Below, in pieces: positions 1 to 11,247 of a DNA stretch of 64,000 nucleotides. The stretch is taken from positions 3,891,059-3,955,058 of the forward strand of contig JAQFVV010006293.1 in assembly GCA_028023455.1 (NCBI GenBank). The letters are read 5' to 3'. The DNA is from Epiperipatus broadwayi. Lineage: Eukaryota; Onychophora; Udeonychophora; Euonychophora; Peripatidae. Numbering within the stretch: the first letter of the stretch is position 1; the number at the start of each line of letters is the position of its first letter. Position numbers and translations under genes: made by a program. The notes beneath the pieces were generated by a model. That model worked only from the letters and a program-made list of their open reading frames with translations, was not told the DNA's origin and ran no database searches.

Positions 1-179
1 TATTTTAAAAATGACACGAGTTATAATACTGTCTTTATTATTTCATCATTATCATTATCATTTTTAATTATTATAGACTATTGCAGAATAAAGTTCTCTT
101 CAAATTTAATATAGTTGTTCAAATCTATAATCTCTCTTATTCACATATTACTAACAAACTGTTTTATTTCAGGCACCTG
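1..179. other. AT-rich sequence, no feature seen
   Basis: Short AT-rich stretch before the first recognisable LINE fossil. I see no open frame, repeat unit or RNA-like structure that can be supported. Confidence 0.5.
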
Positions 180-2580
180 GATCCAGTTTAAGACAACTTC
201 CCATCTACTACAATTTTTCTTAGCAATATATCCAGTCTGATTCCATTTCGCTTCTTAATTTTTTCATTGATGGCAATGATATCTCTTTGTTCTCTCAAAC
301 CAAGAATTGTTTTTTGATCTTCTTTTGTTAATCCCAACATCTTTCATATTTCACAGAGTGATCTGAAGTTTCTGTATAGCAACTCACATCAACATGTAAA
401 AACTGGTAAAACATTTGTATTAAAAATATTTTTTTCAAATATATAGGAATACTTTCTTTTAATACTACCTATTTCTACCAAAAGGATTTTATTCAAGCTT
501 AATTCTCTGTTTACTTTTAACTATTATATTTTTATTAATATTCTAATCAAGATATTTGTAATCCTTTACTTCTTAAAATTTATGATTGCCCATCTTTATT
601 TTCTTCTTCTGTAAAAAGTCCATTAAATGTGACATTAGTTTTTATAGCATTTATCTTTAGGTCTACCTCTTTACTTTCAAGTTATAACTTTTGAAACATT
701 TCCTGAAGTTCTGAAGCATTATTGCAAGAACAATGACAGCATCTGAAAAATGTAGATAATTTAAATAACTCTACTTTTGCTCCCTTAGCTTTCCATTTTA
801 ATCCATGAAATACTTCTTGTATAACTACTATAAAAAGTTTAGAGATAAAGATTTACTCTGTCATACACTCTTTTTAGTGTTAATCTTAGTAATATCATGC
901 ATTCTAATCATTGTTGTTGCACTTTAAAACATATTCTTTAAAATATAGCAAAATCCCAGGTCTATATTTTGACGACCTAATGCCTTAAATGCTATAGACA
1001 TTTTTATAGATTGAAGTGCTTTTGTAATCTATAAATACAAAGTATAATGGTAACTCATATTCACTGGTTATTCTATAATTTATTTCAATATCTGAATGTG
1101 ATCCCCTATGCTAAAATCAATTTTAAATCCAATTTGTTTTTGTAGTTGGTTAAAACCCAAAATTCTCTACAGATGAATATTGATAGGTCTATTACATTTA
1201 ATATCTTCTTTATTAGTTTTGTAAAATTTTAATATTATTACTGCATTTTCCCAATTATTTAGTACATCTCTATTATTTAAACATTTGGTATATAGTTTTG
1301 CCAACAATTTATTTATTTTTTTTCATATCTTTTTTTAAAATATCAATAATTTCATTTTCTTGAGATTTTCCTTTACACATAGCAAGCAATCCTAAGTCCA
1401 TTAATTGAAGAGAAGCCTGCTTTTTCCTGTCCCAAAAATGGCAGTTATAACTAATTTGCATTATTTTGCATAAATTTTTCTTCTGACAATGCACTTTTTA
1501 ACAAGATAGTAGCTATGAATATGAGAGCAGGAAGTCTCTCGAAAGTGCTCAGCTAAAATAATATTTTATATTTGCTTTCTATATACGAGCTTCATTATCT
1601 GTGTGTACAGCACACATATATAGTACTTACCACTTTATTTAAAATATTTGGCAATTCAGAAGATGTAACAACTGTATTAGTTTCTTCACTTTCTTATTCT
1701 TTATTGTCACATAATTCTTTCTGGAACTTTTCCACACGTTACAATGCTGTTTCTTTTTTTGGTAATAGTTCCATCACTTTTTATTATTATTGAAAAACTT
1801 TGCTTTCATTATTAAGATGTATTAAACTTTGAGATTTATTTTCTTATACAGCTTTATTTACAAAGTCACAGTTATATTTTCTTAAATCATTATTAAATCT
1901 TTTTGATATCATTTTACAGAATTTTAGATTTTCAATTCTTTTTAATATATTATTTTAAAATATTTTCATATTCCTTCTTTCCTTCAAATAGACTCTTGTA
2001 TCAGTTGCAAATTTACTGGTGAATTGATGTTTTTGTATAAGTTATTTATGGTGCAATTCTTAGCACTGTATCTATTATCTTTTTATTGATCTCAGTTAAG
2101 TTTGCTCATCTTTAAAGTTTATCAAAATTTACAAATGATTATTAAATTCCAATTTAAAGTCATCAAAGTGTATTTGAAAATTAGGGGCATTGGATGTTAA
2201 TACTATCTTTTTAAATAGGTTTGTCCTTCTAGTTTTACATTATACAATATTTCATTAATCAATGATTATTTCCTGCATTGAATCTATTAAAAACATTATA
2301 CAATCCTGAAATATATATTTGCTTTTAGTTAAATATAATCGAATTCTGTTGTAACTTCATTTTCATTTACTATTTTGCTCAAAGAAAGAATTTATTTTAC
2401 TTTTTCTGAAAATTCCATAAATCTATGCTCTCTTTCATTTTTGTCACCAAGACAATGTTTACTCACAGAATGTTTGTCTTTCAATTGTTTTCTTTTTCAA
2501 GCATTAAAGTTTCCCATGGCAATTTAGAAAATATTGTTTGATATATATAAAAATTAAAAAAATTCAGAAGATAGATTAGA
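180..2580 (-). mobile_element. Decayed RTE-type LINE (endonuclease plus RT), copy A
   Basis: Read on the minus strand with many stops and frameshifts, this stretch keeps short islands of an RTE-like non-LTR retrotransposon polyprotein. Near 1014-1040 it reads FIDYKKAL, the RT palm motif that normally carries the first catalytic aspartate. Near 722-755 it reads LHFSDAVIVLA, a degenerate form of the FADD catalytic box. At about 270-350 it reads MLGLTKEDQKTIL followed by a lysine-rich stretch, matching the C-terminal part of RTE proteins. Near 2235-2275 a run resembling the SGSDHRLV end of the endonuclease domain survives with a stop inside. Two other fossils with the same landmarks lie at about 40990 and 55570. 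It is long dead; the exact ends are unclear. Confidence 0.7.
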
Positions 2581-3060
2581 ACTGCTCCCCCCCTACATCT
2601 TTGAAGCCATGTGGAAATTGATTGCTATGCCTCCCCAAGGCTACCTTTTATATCTAGATAAAAACCACCCATACTGGAAACAATTAAAAACTGGTTTAGG
2701 TGCATCCCTTTAGGATTGACTATTAATTGTCCACATTCTCAAGCCTATATCTCAGACCCTGGATAAGATGGCATTGACATCCATTCTGAAAGGTCTGATT
2801 TACCTATATAACACTGTGATTTTTGCATGGACAAAACTTTGGTGTTATCTTTGTACATTTTGAGTCATGCAAGATTAGTCACCTATCTCCAAGATACCAA
2901 ATCTCCCACTCTTCCCATTGCTCCTATGGATCACTGTAGTTCTCTTAGGTTATGTAATGCAGGATATGTCATCATTGAACTTTTTTTGTCTTTCCAATAC
3001 CATTTAATGTATCCTAAATTTAACCTTATCATATGAGTTGTAACCAAAGTACAGAATAAA
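2581..3060 (+). mobile_element. Possible LTR-retroelement RT scrap
   Basis: On the plus strand 2695-2727 reads FRCIPLGLTIN, resembling the F-x-x-x-P-F-G-L-x-N motif of LTR-element reverse transcriptases. At 2774-2833, in another frame, it reads LTSILKGLIYLYNTVIFAWT, which resembles the stretch leading into the YxDD box but lacks its aspartates. The frame change and stops show decay. An open stretch at 2827-3036 has no recognisable domain. This is a weak family call made from two short motifs. Confidence 0.35.
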
Positions 3061-4030
3061 TTTATTTATATATTTTTTTAAAAAAAATCCTCTACTTCTT
3101 CATTATAATAAAAATTTGTTGAGGCATAAATTTAGTTTATCTGCATTTGGAATTTTCCATTAATTTATAAAATATTTTTAAAACTGTTGTAAATTTTTGG
3201 AAAAATAGACTTTGCCATTATTTAATCTTTGTAATGCTGCATTTGATTAATATTTATCAAGTTTGACAATAATTTGGATTTATGTCATGATATATCATTT
3301 TTTTTTTTATCTTACCAGAGCCTTTTTGTACAATATAAAATTAATAAAAATATGTTTTCTTCATTAGTTCTTTGTATAATTTATAATATTTGCATTTGAT
3401 TTACTTTGTTATAATTAGCAACTGCTTTTTGGCTGTTTTGAGCTTAATTTTTTTTTTTTTTTGTTGATGACTAGTATAATCTTTAAGGATTTATAATAAA
3501 TTTCATAAATATCTATCTTCTCTATTCTATTATCATTATAGTATTAATTACAATAATAACAACTTTAATAAAAATAATAATACATTTAAAAGAATATAAT
3601 TACCATTGTAGATGTAGAAAATTTACTAAAGCGTTTGCTGTGTGCATTCTGGATGAAATAAACATCTGACCAGAGAATCTTCCATGACATATCAAGCAGT
3701 TCTCTATCATGTTGAATTTTTCTAAATATATATAATCTAATTGATTTATACAATTTCTAAAGCAATAAACTAAATACAGTAAAAAGATTCATGATTGCCA
3801 GAATATAATTTAATAATTAATTCAGGAATTAAAACATTTCAATTTTATGACAGGTCTAGTGGATGTTTGTTACTCTAAAATTACACCACATATTAAATGA
3901 ACATCATATTATAAAGATTCATCCCACTGTAAAATATAATATACATATGGTCAATGATAGAGATTTTGAATTCTTTCTCTTTTGGCACTTATTAGAGCTA
4001 TTGGTAAGCTCCATCTAGTGATCATATATA
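3061..4030. other. AT-rich non-coding sequence
   Basis: Homopolymer-rich AT sequence. No coding potential, tandem repeat or terminal repeat was found. Confidence 0.5.
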
Positions 4031-4555
4031 TAAAACACTACCAATATTATTTAGCTTTAAATATTAGTAGGAATAGTTATGATTATGGTGCTCTGCACCA
4101 AAAATACATTAAGCTAAATATTTAGTAAGGCGATAACCTAAAGCATGTGGGGTTGAAAATGTGAAGGTAGGGACCTCTACAGGTCTTAACCACAAGCTTA
4201 TGCATTGGAAGAAAAGAGGGGAACCCAGGGGGAACCCCTCTTTACTTTAACTTACTTTCTATATAAATAGGTGAAGCTGAAGCGGTTAGATCTGAGAGCA
4301 TGAAGCTATTCAATACTTCACTGATTAAGTCCATAAGTCCTATTATAGATTAGTACTCATGAAATTTTTCGATTTACAATGAGTCAATGGAAAGATCTTA
4401 TTGTTAGAAATATATTATCATAATTTAAAGTTGTAATTATAAATTTATTTAACGCACATTGGTTACGTAAGTAATATTTACTAAGGCAATAACCTAAAGC
4501 ATGTACAGTTGAAAATGTGAAGGTAGGGACTTTAGTATTGGTAGTGCTTTTTATT
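4031..4555. mobile_element. Small element with inverted ends, TATA box and hairpin
   Basis: The ends are imperfect inverted repeats: AACACTACCAATATTA at about 4034-4049 and TAGTATTGGTAGTGCTT at about 4534-4550. Inside, a block of about 47 bp beginning TAAGGCGATAACC (about 4124-4170) is repeated directly with a few changes at about 4482-4528. Between them lie a GC-rich hairpin (AAAGAGGGG at 4213-4221 pairing with CCCCTCTTT at 4235-4243) and a TATA-like ATATAAATAG at 4261-4270. There is no open frame. It could be a non-autonomous DNA element or the remains of a short LTR; the direct repeats and promoter-like core keep both open. Confidence 0.5.
4213..4243. promoter_or_regulatory. GC-rich hairpin upstream of TATA-like site
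   Basis: A 9-bp perfect stem (AAAGAGGGG with CCCCTCTTT) around a 13-nt loop, followed about 18 bp later by ATATAAATAG. In such AT-rich DNA a G/C-run stem stands out. A promoter role is inferred from position only. Confidence 0.35.
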
Positions 4556-5895
4556 CTTGTAAAGCATATTTATAAATGTATGCTTGAATGTTCTTACCAA
4601 AAATCCTACTATGAATTACAAATAAATAACATTTTTTACATCGGCCAACTATAAAGAAGTGAACTAATGAATTCTTTAAGCTAATGATATTAATAAGCTT
4701 AGGTTTGTTAATTGTGTTGAAATTTTATAGCAGAAACAGTGTTTTATCCAGATGCAAATGTCTGTTTGATATTTACAAATGTTATTTGATTATTAATATA
4801 AAGGTTCTCTATACTTTGGTGATTAATTCTATGTTCAAAATTGCAATTTACTAAAAGATTATTTCTATTCTAAATTTTTAACATAGTTAGCATACCAAGA
4901 TGATTAAAATTATAAGTTTAAAGAAAAGATGGGCCTTTTTAAATTGTTATCTATTAATTGCTTACAGGAATGTAGTTCACTTCCATTTTGATTTCACATT
5001 CTCTAAACTATGCTTATTTGATATTTAATTTTTACGTACACAAATTCTTATGTTAGAACATATTACAATAAATATAAGATTTAAAAACATAGACATTGAC
5101 TTTTACGTAGTATAAATATAAATAAATTAAACAACGATTTTTTCATAAAACTGTTAAGTCCCATCTTTTTAATCTTTCACCTTTGATATAGTAGTTGAAA
5201 AATTAATCTTAGTTGATGACATATGGATGACTGAAATGCATTCTAGAAGCCAGATTGCATAGTTTTACCAGTATTTACATTCATATATTTGATGCATGAG
5301 AGAAAGCATAACAGTTTTAAAATTTTATATACAAGTAAATTAAAACAGCTATTAAATGGTTCTTTGCAAAGAAACAGTAATCTTGAGTAGTCACTGATTA
5401 TCAGATGATACTGCATTTTAATTCCTATTCCAGACAAGACTTTGAATTTTGCCTTTGATCAATAAAGACTTGGGATTCAAATATTGAAATTAATTCAAGA
5501 TATGCATTTGACGGCCATTATTAATTTCCCCTCTGCTTTAAAAAAAATCAAAGTAAAAAACTGTAACTAAAAAAACATGAAGTTTTTGAGTTCAAGACAT
5601 AGATTTGATTATAAATCATCTTTAACTATATATTTTATTAGCTTGTTTATTAATTATAGGCAACCTCATTCACTCCATCCAAATGTATTAACATGAAAAC
5701 ATTTGATTTGTTAGTTTACAATATCTAATGTAAACAAGAACAAGATCTCTACTCTAGTGCTATCTGATAATCTCTGATTTATTAAGCTTACAATAGTTGG
5801 AAATAGAATAGAGAAATACTTTTATTTATTTTATACTCTTTGTTTATTTGTAAATCATTTTCATGGAATGATGATATGCAAGTTTTATTTTAATA
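4556..5895. other. AT-rich non-coding sequence
   Basis: No convincing feature. A minus-strand open stretch at 5243-5437 has the composition of random AT-rich sequence and no recognisable motif. Confidence 0.5.
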
Positions 5896-5899
5896 CACA

Positions 5900-5970
5900 A
5901 AGAGCTGGAGCTGGTAGGACATTATTAGATGATTTGAAAAGCAAAAGTTTGAATTATATGTGACAGACAT
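5900..5970 (+). repeat. tRNA-like sequence, possible SINE head
   Basis: The stretch GAGCTGGTAGGACATTATTA followed by AGTTTGAATTATATG has the order and spacing of a tRNA D arm, anticodon arm and T arm, with A-box-like GCTGGTAGGAC and B-box-like GTTTGAATT. No clean acceptor stem was found, so this is better read as a decayed tRNA-derived SINE head than a working tRNA. The LTR retrotransposon begins about 40 bp downstream. Confidence 0.35.
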
Positions 5971-8584
5971 TATTTCATCATTGAGATATTATCTCTGTCA
6001 TGATATTGTACGGCCAAAAACACACATCGATCCAACAAACCCCTGAATACAGGTAAAGTACCTCGAGTCTGACCATGTACAAGATAGATGAACCAGGTAC
6101 ATCGTGAATTCTGCCCTATTTACCTATATCCCCAGGTCAAAGATCTAATCAATAGCCTTTCTCGATGATACGATTGAATTCCCTTATTTTCACTGTGCCG
6201 GCAGCTGGGTCTTAAAGCATGAGATTCGATTTTATTATATTTAAATGAGAACTTGGGTGATTGGTTGATAGGTATATTTAAAAATCAAAATTTATTTAAA
6301 ATAAAAGTAAATAAAATGATTCGAGAACACTGGAAGTTTGTTTTACTTATATATATATTTAAAATCATTAGACATTCTACATTAGTTATTTTACATTAGT
6401 TTAAACTCAAGCTCAAAAAACAAAAAATACAATTTTTAAATTAACTTTATAATTATATGATTTCATGACGACTTTATTTATATTAGCGGTCAGCATTGAC
6501 ATTATTGAGTTTGTACAATTTATTTTGTGAAGTTTATACATCTTTACTTTTGTTTACATTTATTCTCCTTTTTTTTTTAAAATAGCAAAAATTATTTCAT
6601 AATTAAATGACCACGGATTTCAAAATTCCCCGTGCACATTTATTACAAGCTTGTAATATAGCGGTAGGTTTAAACATCTGCCTAACACACATATATAAGA
6701 ATGACTATTTGAATGACTTCTTTATATAAGATTTAAAAAAAAACATTCCTATTAAAAAAACCTTAATTAAGAGATGATTATAAGACTAACTTGATGTCTT
6801 ACTCCACTAACAGATGAAAAAATTGATTTCATTTCCCTTTATAAAATTAATAATTTGGATTTTCAATAACTAATGTTTTATGACATTAGTGGACCTTGCT
6901 GGCATAGCTTATAAATAACTTTAAAACTGTAAGCGATTATAATAAAAAAATATATCAATTAATTATCAAGCAAACAAGCCACTTTAATTGGACTTACAAC
7001 TAAAATCAAACCTATAAGAATTATATAACGTGAATTAGCCAAAACCAAACGATTTTAACTAATTACGCAAACGAACAAAAGAGTCGATTACTCAGGTCGA
7101 AGATCCTTTCAGTAGAATCATTTCCCTATGGCTTACGTATTAGATAGGCAAAATAAAAGCAAAACAATGTCGGGTTAATAAATATACGAATGCAAAGGAG
7201 AGAAGAAACGTAAGTAAGAAAATATGAGCCGGATTACGGACACTCATATGTCTGTCTATTCCAACGAAGAATAAAAGGAAAATTGATATGTCCACATTTT
7301 GTGTCCATATATCGATAGGAGATAGGACTTACGGAGAGCCCTCATATTCGCCTCTACGAATTCTGCTGACAAACCAACTCTATCTCAAAACCACTGTCCG
7401 ATTCACAGGCGTATGCGAAAAACGGAAGCTAACTCCAAATCACCAAATCTATGACCGTTTTAGGTCTGTTCATGAGACTCCAAGCATTCTTTATTAACCC
7501 GAGATATTATAATTATTAAATAGGAATGAATTATAATTAAATAGCCTTAAAATGATCTAATACTGCATAGAGAACAACCTGCGTAAACAACTACTTTATA
7601 TAAATATTTAACCTACAAGAAAAAAAACATACATATAGAAATAAGGGAATTTAATTCTCGAAAAAAATCCCCCCTTCCCTCTTTCCTAACTTAAAAAAAA
7701 GCATGATAATTAACTGACGCTATCCAGCGGCGCTGTTACTAGGTCAAAAATCTATAGCATATTTTATTCTATTTTGAATTACAGAAATATAAAATCATAG
7801 AATCCCATTCGGGAAATCTATAATAAATTTATTTAAAGAAATTATGGTAGGTTTATTTAGAAATATATATATTTGACATAACCTCACTCATGAAAATAGA
7901 TCAACTTACTTTACTTTTAAAATCAAATCGTTCATTGTTAAAATTCCCTTTCCCTAATAAAACATAATTTGCTCTCTTAGCAAACTACGCTCTTTGGACC
8001 CCCACGAGTGAAGCTTGTCAAAATAAAAAAAATCAAAGCATGAAATAATCTCATGCTAAAATTAATATAAAACAAATAAATAAATTCATATTCAATTAAT
8101 TATATATATTAAAAATTATAGTGAGCTTGAGTTAATGAAAACATAATTTAAAAGAAAAGGTTAGAAGAGTCAGTTAAAAAAAATTCTTAATAAACATTAA
8201 CTTTTGACATTTTTTTTAAGCTTTACGAAACTACATTTAGATTGTAATAATAATTTTAAAATCTTGATGACCGGATTTAAGCTCTTCGGCATTTTACCTG
8301 GAGTTCCCCGGTTTGAATTCACAGGTGAACCTTGATGGCTGGTGGCATTTGAAGGCAGGTTCTGTCAGCAACATATAGGAAGATTTCAGGTCTCAGGAAG
8401 GAAAGGGCAGCAATTTACCCTATTTCACTCCTCGATCATCATAGTGTGCTTTCTACAACTCTCTTTTCTCTGTCTGCTCACTAGTCATTTTCTGTCCAAA
8501 AAGGGCCACTATTTATTACTTCCTGCTGCCTCAGGTGATCTTTTAGAAAACAATAGAAATTGTTTTTATTCTAATTTTAGAAAG

Positions 8585-8762
8585 TTTGTACCTCGATAAG
8601 GATCAATATATTTCAATATAATTTTATGTTAGGTTTTAATTTAGATAACAATGTAGAATCTCTACTAATTAATGAATAGAGATTCCACAGTGAATGGATT
8701 TTGGTAATTTATCAATGCTTTTAATTTAAACATTTATTTTAAACTTCTTATCGAGGTACAAA
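8585..8762. repeat. Nested inverted repeats inside the LTR
   Basis: TTTGTACCTCGATAAG at 8585-8600 pairs perfectly with CTTATCGAGGTACAAA at 8747-8762. Between them GAATCTCTA (8656-8664) pairs with TAGAGATTC (8677-8685). The second LTR keeps both, with one change in the outer right arm. It may be a structured LTR RNA or a small foldback insertion captured by the family. Confidence 0.6.
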
Positions 8763-9052
8763 TCTTTTCAAAAAGGCCATCTTGGATTCTTGAACTAAAA
8801 ATAGAGCATTTTAAACATATACAGTATATCTAAAATATATAAAAAATTCAAAGTTAATTATTTGAATTTTTTTCTTTTAATAATAAAAATAGAATAACAG
8901 TGTGTTAGTACAATTATGATAAAATAAATATAGGATATGATCCAAAATAAATTATAGGATTTATTCAGGATAGTTAAAAATGTTTAAAAAATGTTTTTTT
9001 AGAATAAAAAAAAAAAATGTTAGTAAAATAAATAATTAGGTGGGTCAGACTG

Positions 9053-9087
9053 TGAAACGGCAAATCTGAATCAGATTTACCATTTCA
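9053..9087. repeat. 35-bp near-palindrome at the LTR tip
   Basis: TGAAACGGCAAATCTG is followed by its near-complement, ending CAGATTTACCATTTCA. Only two paired positions and the centre fail to match. The same sequence sits at 17692-17726 in the other LTR. It forms the U3 end of the element, where integrase must act. Confidence 0.75.
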
Positions 9088-9105
9088 CACTCCCCCACTT
9101 CACGG
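9088..9105 (-). promoter_or_regulatory. Polypurine tract of the retrotransposon
   Basis: On the minus strand GAAGTGGGGGAGTG lies directly before the TGAAATGG start of the 3-prime LTR. A purine-rich run at this position is the expected primer site for plus-strand DNA synthesis and supports the LTR boundary. Confidence 0.7.
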
Positions 9106-9331
9106 AAAAAATATCTATACATATATATATATATTTTAACACATACAAAAACTTTTTAAAACTTTCCAGGTCACAGAGTCCCAACCAGCTATTTCTCACA
9201 CTACCTACTCTTTGGTTACAATCTGAAATGTCCTGTATTCTATATACATCCAAAATTCTTTTCCATTTCTTAGTCCAGTTACCAATTCCTGTTATTAACA
9301 AAAATATCAAATTGGATTAATTAGTTTATTA
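9106..9331 (-). other. 3-prime untranslated interior of the retrotransposon
   Basis: About 225 bp between the end of pol and the polypurine tract. It includes a short TA run near 9118-9135 and no recognisable coding sequence. Confidence 0.5.
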
Positions 9332-9592
9332 TTATCTACCTGGATCTGGTGGGACATAAGGCTTTAATTGCCTGGCATTAAAAGTTTCTCTATTTCCTTG
9401 TTCTCCTTCTAATAAAAATGCATTCTCCTGACATTTTCTTTGGATCTTGTAAGGACCATGGTAAAGCAGGAAGAATTTTTTGAATTCCTTCTTGGTCGCA
9501 TTACTTGGTTTTGGTGCTCTAAGCCATACCATATCCCCTTCTTGAAATTTCCGGGGTGGATTGTGATATCTTTTCATTTTTACCCGGGCCAT
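9332..9592 (-). pseudogene. Integrase C-terminal domain (GPY/F type)
   Basis: The minus-strand frame encodes about 86 residues ending pol. It reads FQEGDMVWLRAPKP, then FFLLYHGPYKI, the GPY/F signature of many Ty3/gypsy integrase C-termini, and finishes LKPYVPPDP. No chromodomain follows. It is in a different frame from the integrase core at 9580-10128 and overlaps it by 13 nt, so a frameshift near 9585 separates the two. This domain normally helps position the integration complex on target DNA. Confidence 0.85.
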
Positions 9593-10297
9593 CTTTCCAT
9601 ATGGGCATGGGCCTCCCTTTGGTCATCTTCAGGGTGGATAATCAGATGTTCTTTTGGCCGAATTTTACCAAATATTTCGGGGCACGGTTTTCCATAGTGA
9701 AGCCTTTTTGGGGTGAATCCTGTAGATTCGTTCAAGGTATGGTTGATGTACCCCACAATTTCATCAGTTCTCCTCACCCATCCTCGGTGATCATGAGACA
9801 TGTATGTGCCGAAGAGCCTGTTAATTTCTCTCATGACCCTTTCACACAGATTAGATTGAGGGTTTCTAACAGAGGTTAACCGGTGATGTAGTCCTTGTTT
9901 CTCGATCCATCTAGCCCACTCCTTTGAAGTAAATGTGGTCCCATGGTCCGATAGGATTACCTCTGGCATTCCTACTTCCAGAAATTGCTTTTGTTGGAGC
10001 ATGCGAATAGCATTTCTCGAATCTGCAGCTCTTACAGGGTATGCCCGTACATATTTTGAAAATACATCATATGTAACGAGCAAGTACCAAAACTGTTGAA
10101 ATGACAGCAATGGCCCATAGTGGTCCATGGTGAGCAGTTCATTTGGTTTTGTACCAGTAATGGGGTGGAGGCATCCTGCATAGAACCTGTTTGGGTGTTT
10201 ATTCTGAGCACATTTTGTGCACCTCCTGAGGATGAGAAGGACCTGAGCATATAGACCGGGCCAATAGAACCGTCACCTAATAGCTTCTTCAGTTTTT
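9580..10297 (-). pseudogene. Integrase zinc-binding region and catalytic core
   Basis: The clean core frame (9580-10128) has MDHYGPL at its start (first acidic residue), LSDHGTTFTS around residue 61 and NPQSNLCERVMRE with glutamate at residue 96. These three acidic residues are the D,D,E catalytic triad of retroviral-type integrases, with the last two about 35 residues apart. Upstream, towards 10297, the HHCC zinc-binding module is present in pieces, with RRCTKCAQNK readable in the core frame and the histidine half in other frames, so at least two frameshifts fall near 10275 and 10298. The core inserts element cDNA into the host genome. The product of this copy would be truncated. Confidence 0.88.
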
Positions 10298-11247
10298 CAA
10301 GGCCCATAGTGCCCAATATTCTCATGCACATGTTGTATGATTTTTGTCCTCAATTCTGTGGGAATTATTATTTTCCATGGGTTATCTCTTTCCTTTGTTT
10401 TAATTTGTAGTATCTCATCCCTAAGCCAGTACTGTGAATGTCTTTTCTGAAAATGTTTACTTCTCTCATGCAGATCCTTTTTCAACTCAGTGATTATTTG
10501 TCCATATTGTTTTTCAGCTTGTTGCCAATATCCTAAGTCCTGCAGTTCATCCTCAATAGTAGTTTCCTTCTGGGCTACCATAATCTGGGCAGTTTGATCA
10601 TGCAGTTCAGGGTTCTGAGGGTTCATCGGTATTGGGTGACGGCTTAAAATGTCAGCCACCACATTTTCTGGTCCTGGGCAGTAGACTACACTATACCTGA
10701 ATTTCTGTAGAGTCAAACTCCAATGAATGAGCTGGTCATTTGTGAGGAAACTCTTGTTTAAAAATTCCAAGCACCTATGGTCAGTATTTATGATTACTTC
10801 AGACCCCAGAAGGAATTGCTTGAATTTTTGACAAGCCCACACAATAGCGAGTGTTTCCTGTTCCGTTGTGGTATAGTTTACCTCAGCCCCTTTTAAAGTT
10901 TGGCTGATAAAATAGAGAACTTGGAATTGTCCCCTTTCACCCACTTGAAATAACACAGAACCTGGATCCCTCTTACTACTGTCAGTTTGGACGTAGAAGG
11001 GATGGTAAAAATCTGGGTGGTGGAGCATTACAGCCTGTAAAAACTTATTTTTGATTACTTGAAGGTCCTGATCATGAGTAGTGGTCCATGCCCACCTCTT
11101 ATTTTTATGTAAAAGATCAATTAAATGAGTTGTTTCCAATGCAAACCTGGGGTAGAATTTATGATAGAAATTACATAACCCCAGGAAAGAACGGACTTGC
11201 TTGCGGGTGGTTGGGGTTGGGAATTTCTCAATAGCTTCGATTTTTTT
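10297..11247 (-). pseudogene. RNase H domain and RT connection
   Basis: The open minus-strand frame begins upstream of 11139 with FPTPTTRKQVRSFLGL, the usual bridge between the RT thumb and RNase H in Ty3/gypsy elements. It continues with YVQTDSSKRDPGSVL (first catalytic aspartate), TTTEQETLAIVWA (catalytic glutamate) and INTDHRCLEFL (third acidic residue), ending GPENVVADILSRHP. RNase H degrades the RNA strand of the RNA:DNA hybrid during reverse transcription. The 3-prime part runs into HENIGHYG, the start of the integrase zinc-binding region, where the frame closes. A frameshift in an A-run near 11248 separates it from RT. Confidence 0.88.

Larger units (their letters stand above)
6007..9087 (-). 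repeat. 3-prime LTR of the retrotransposon (3081 bp)
   Basis: Matches 14667-17726 over its whole length. On the minus strand it starts TGAAATGG next to the polypurine tract and ends CCGTACA. Short plus-strand open stretches inside (7288-7497, 8342-8599) look like chance frames: the first is broken in the partner LTR and neither has a domain. It contains a 35-bp near-palindrome at 9053-9087 and nested hairpins at 8585-8762. Confidence 0.88.

Noticed and set aside
7288-8599. Plus-strand open frames inside the 3-prime LTR
   Set aside because: The corresponding positions in the other LTR are disrupted or differ in length, and no domain is visible.
9440-9879. Plus-strand open frames across the integrase region
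   Set aside because: They are antisense to the clear integrase coding and encode nothing recognisable.
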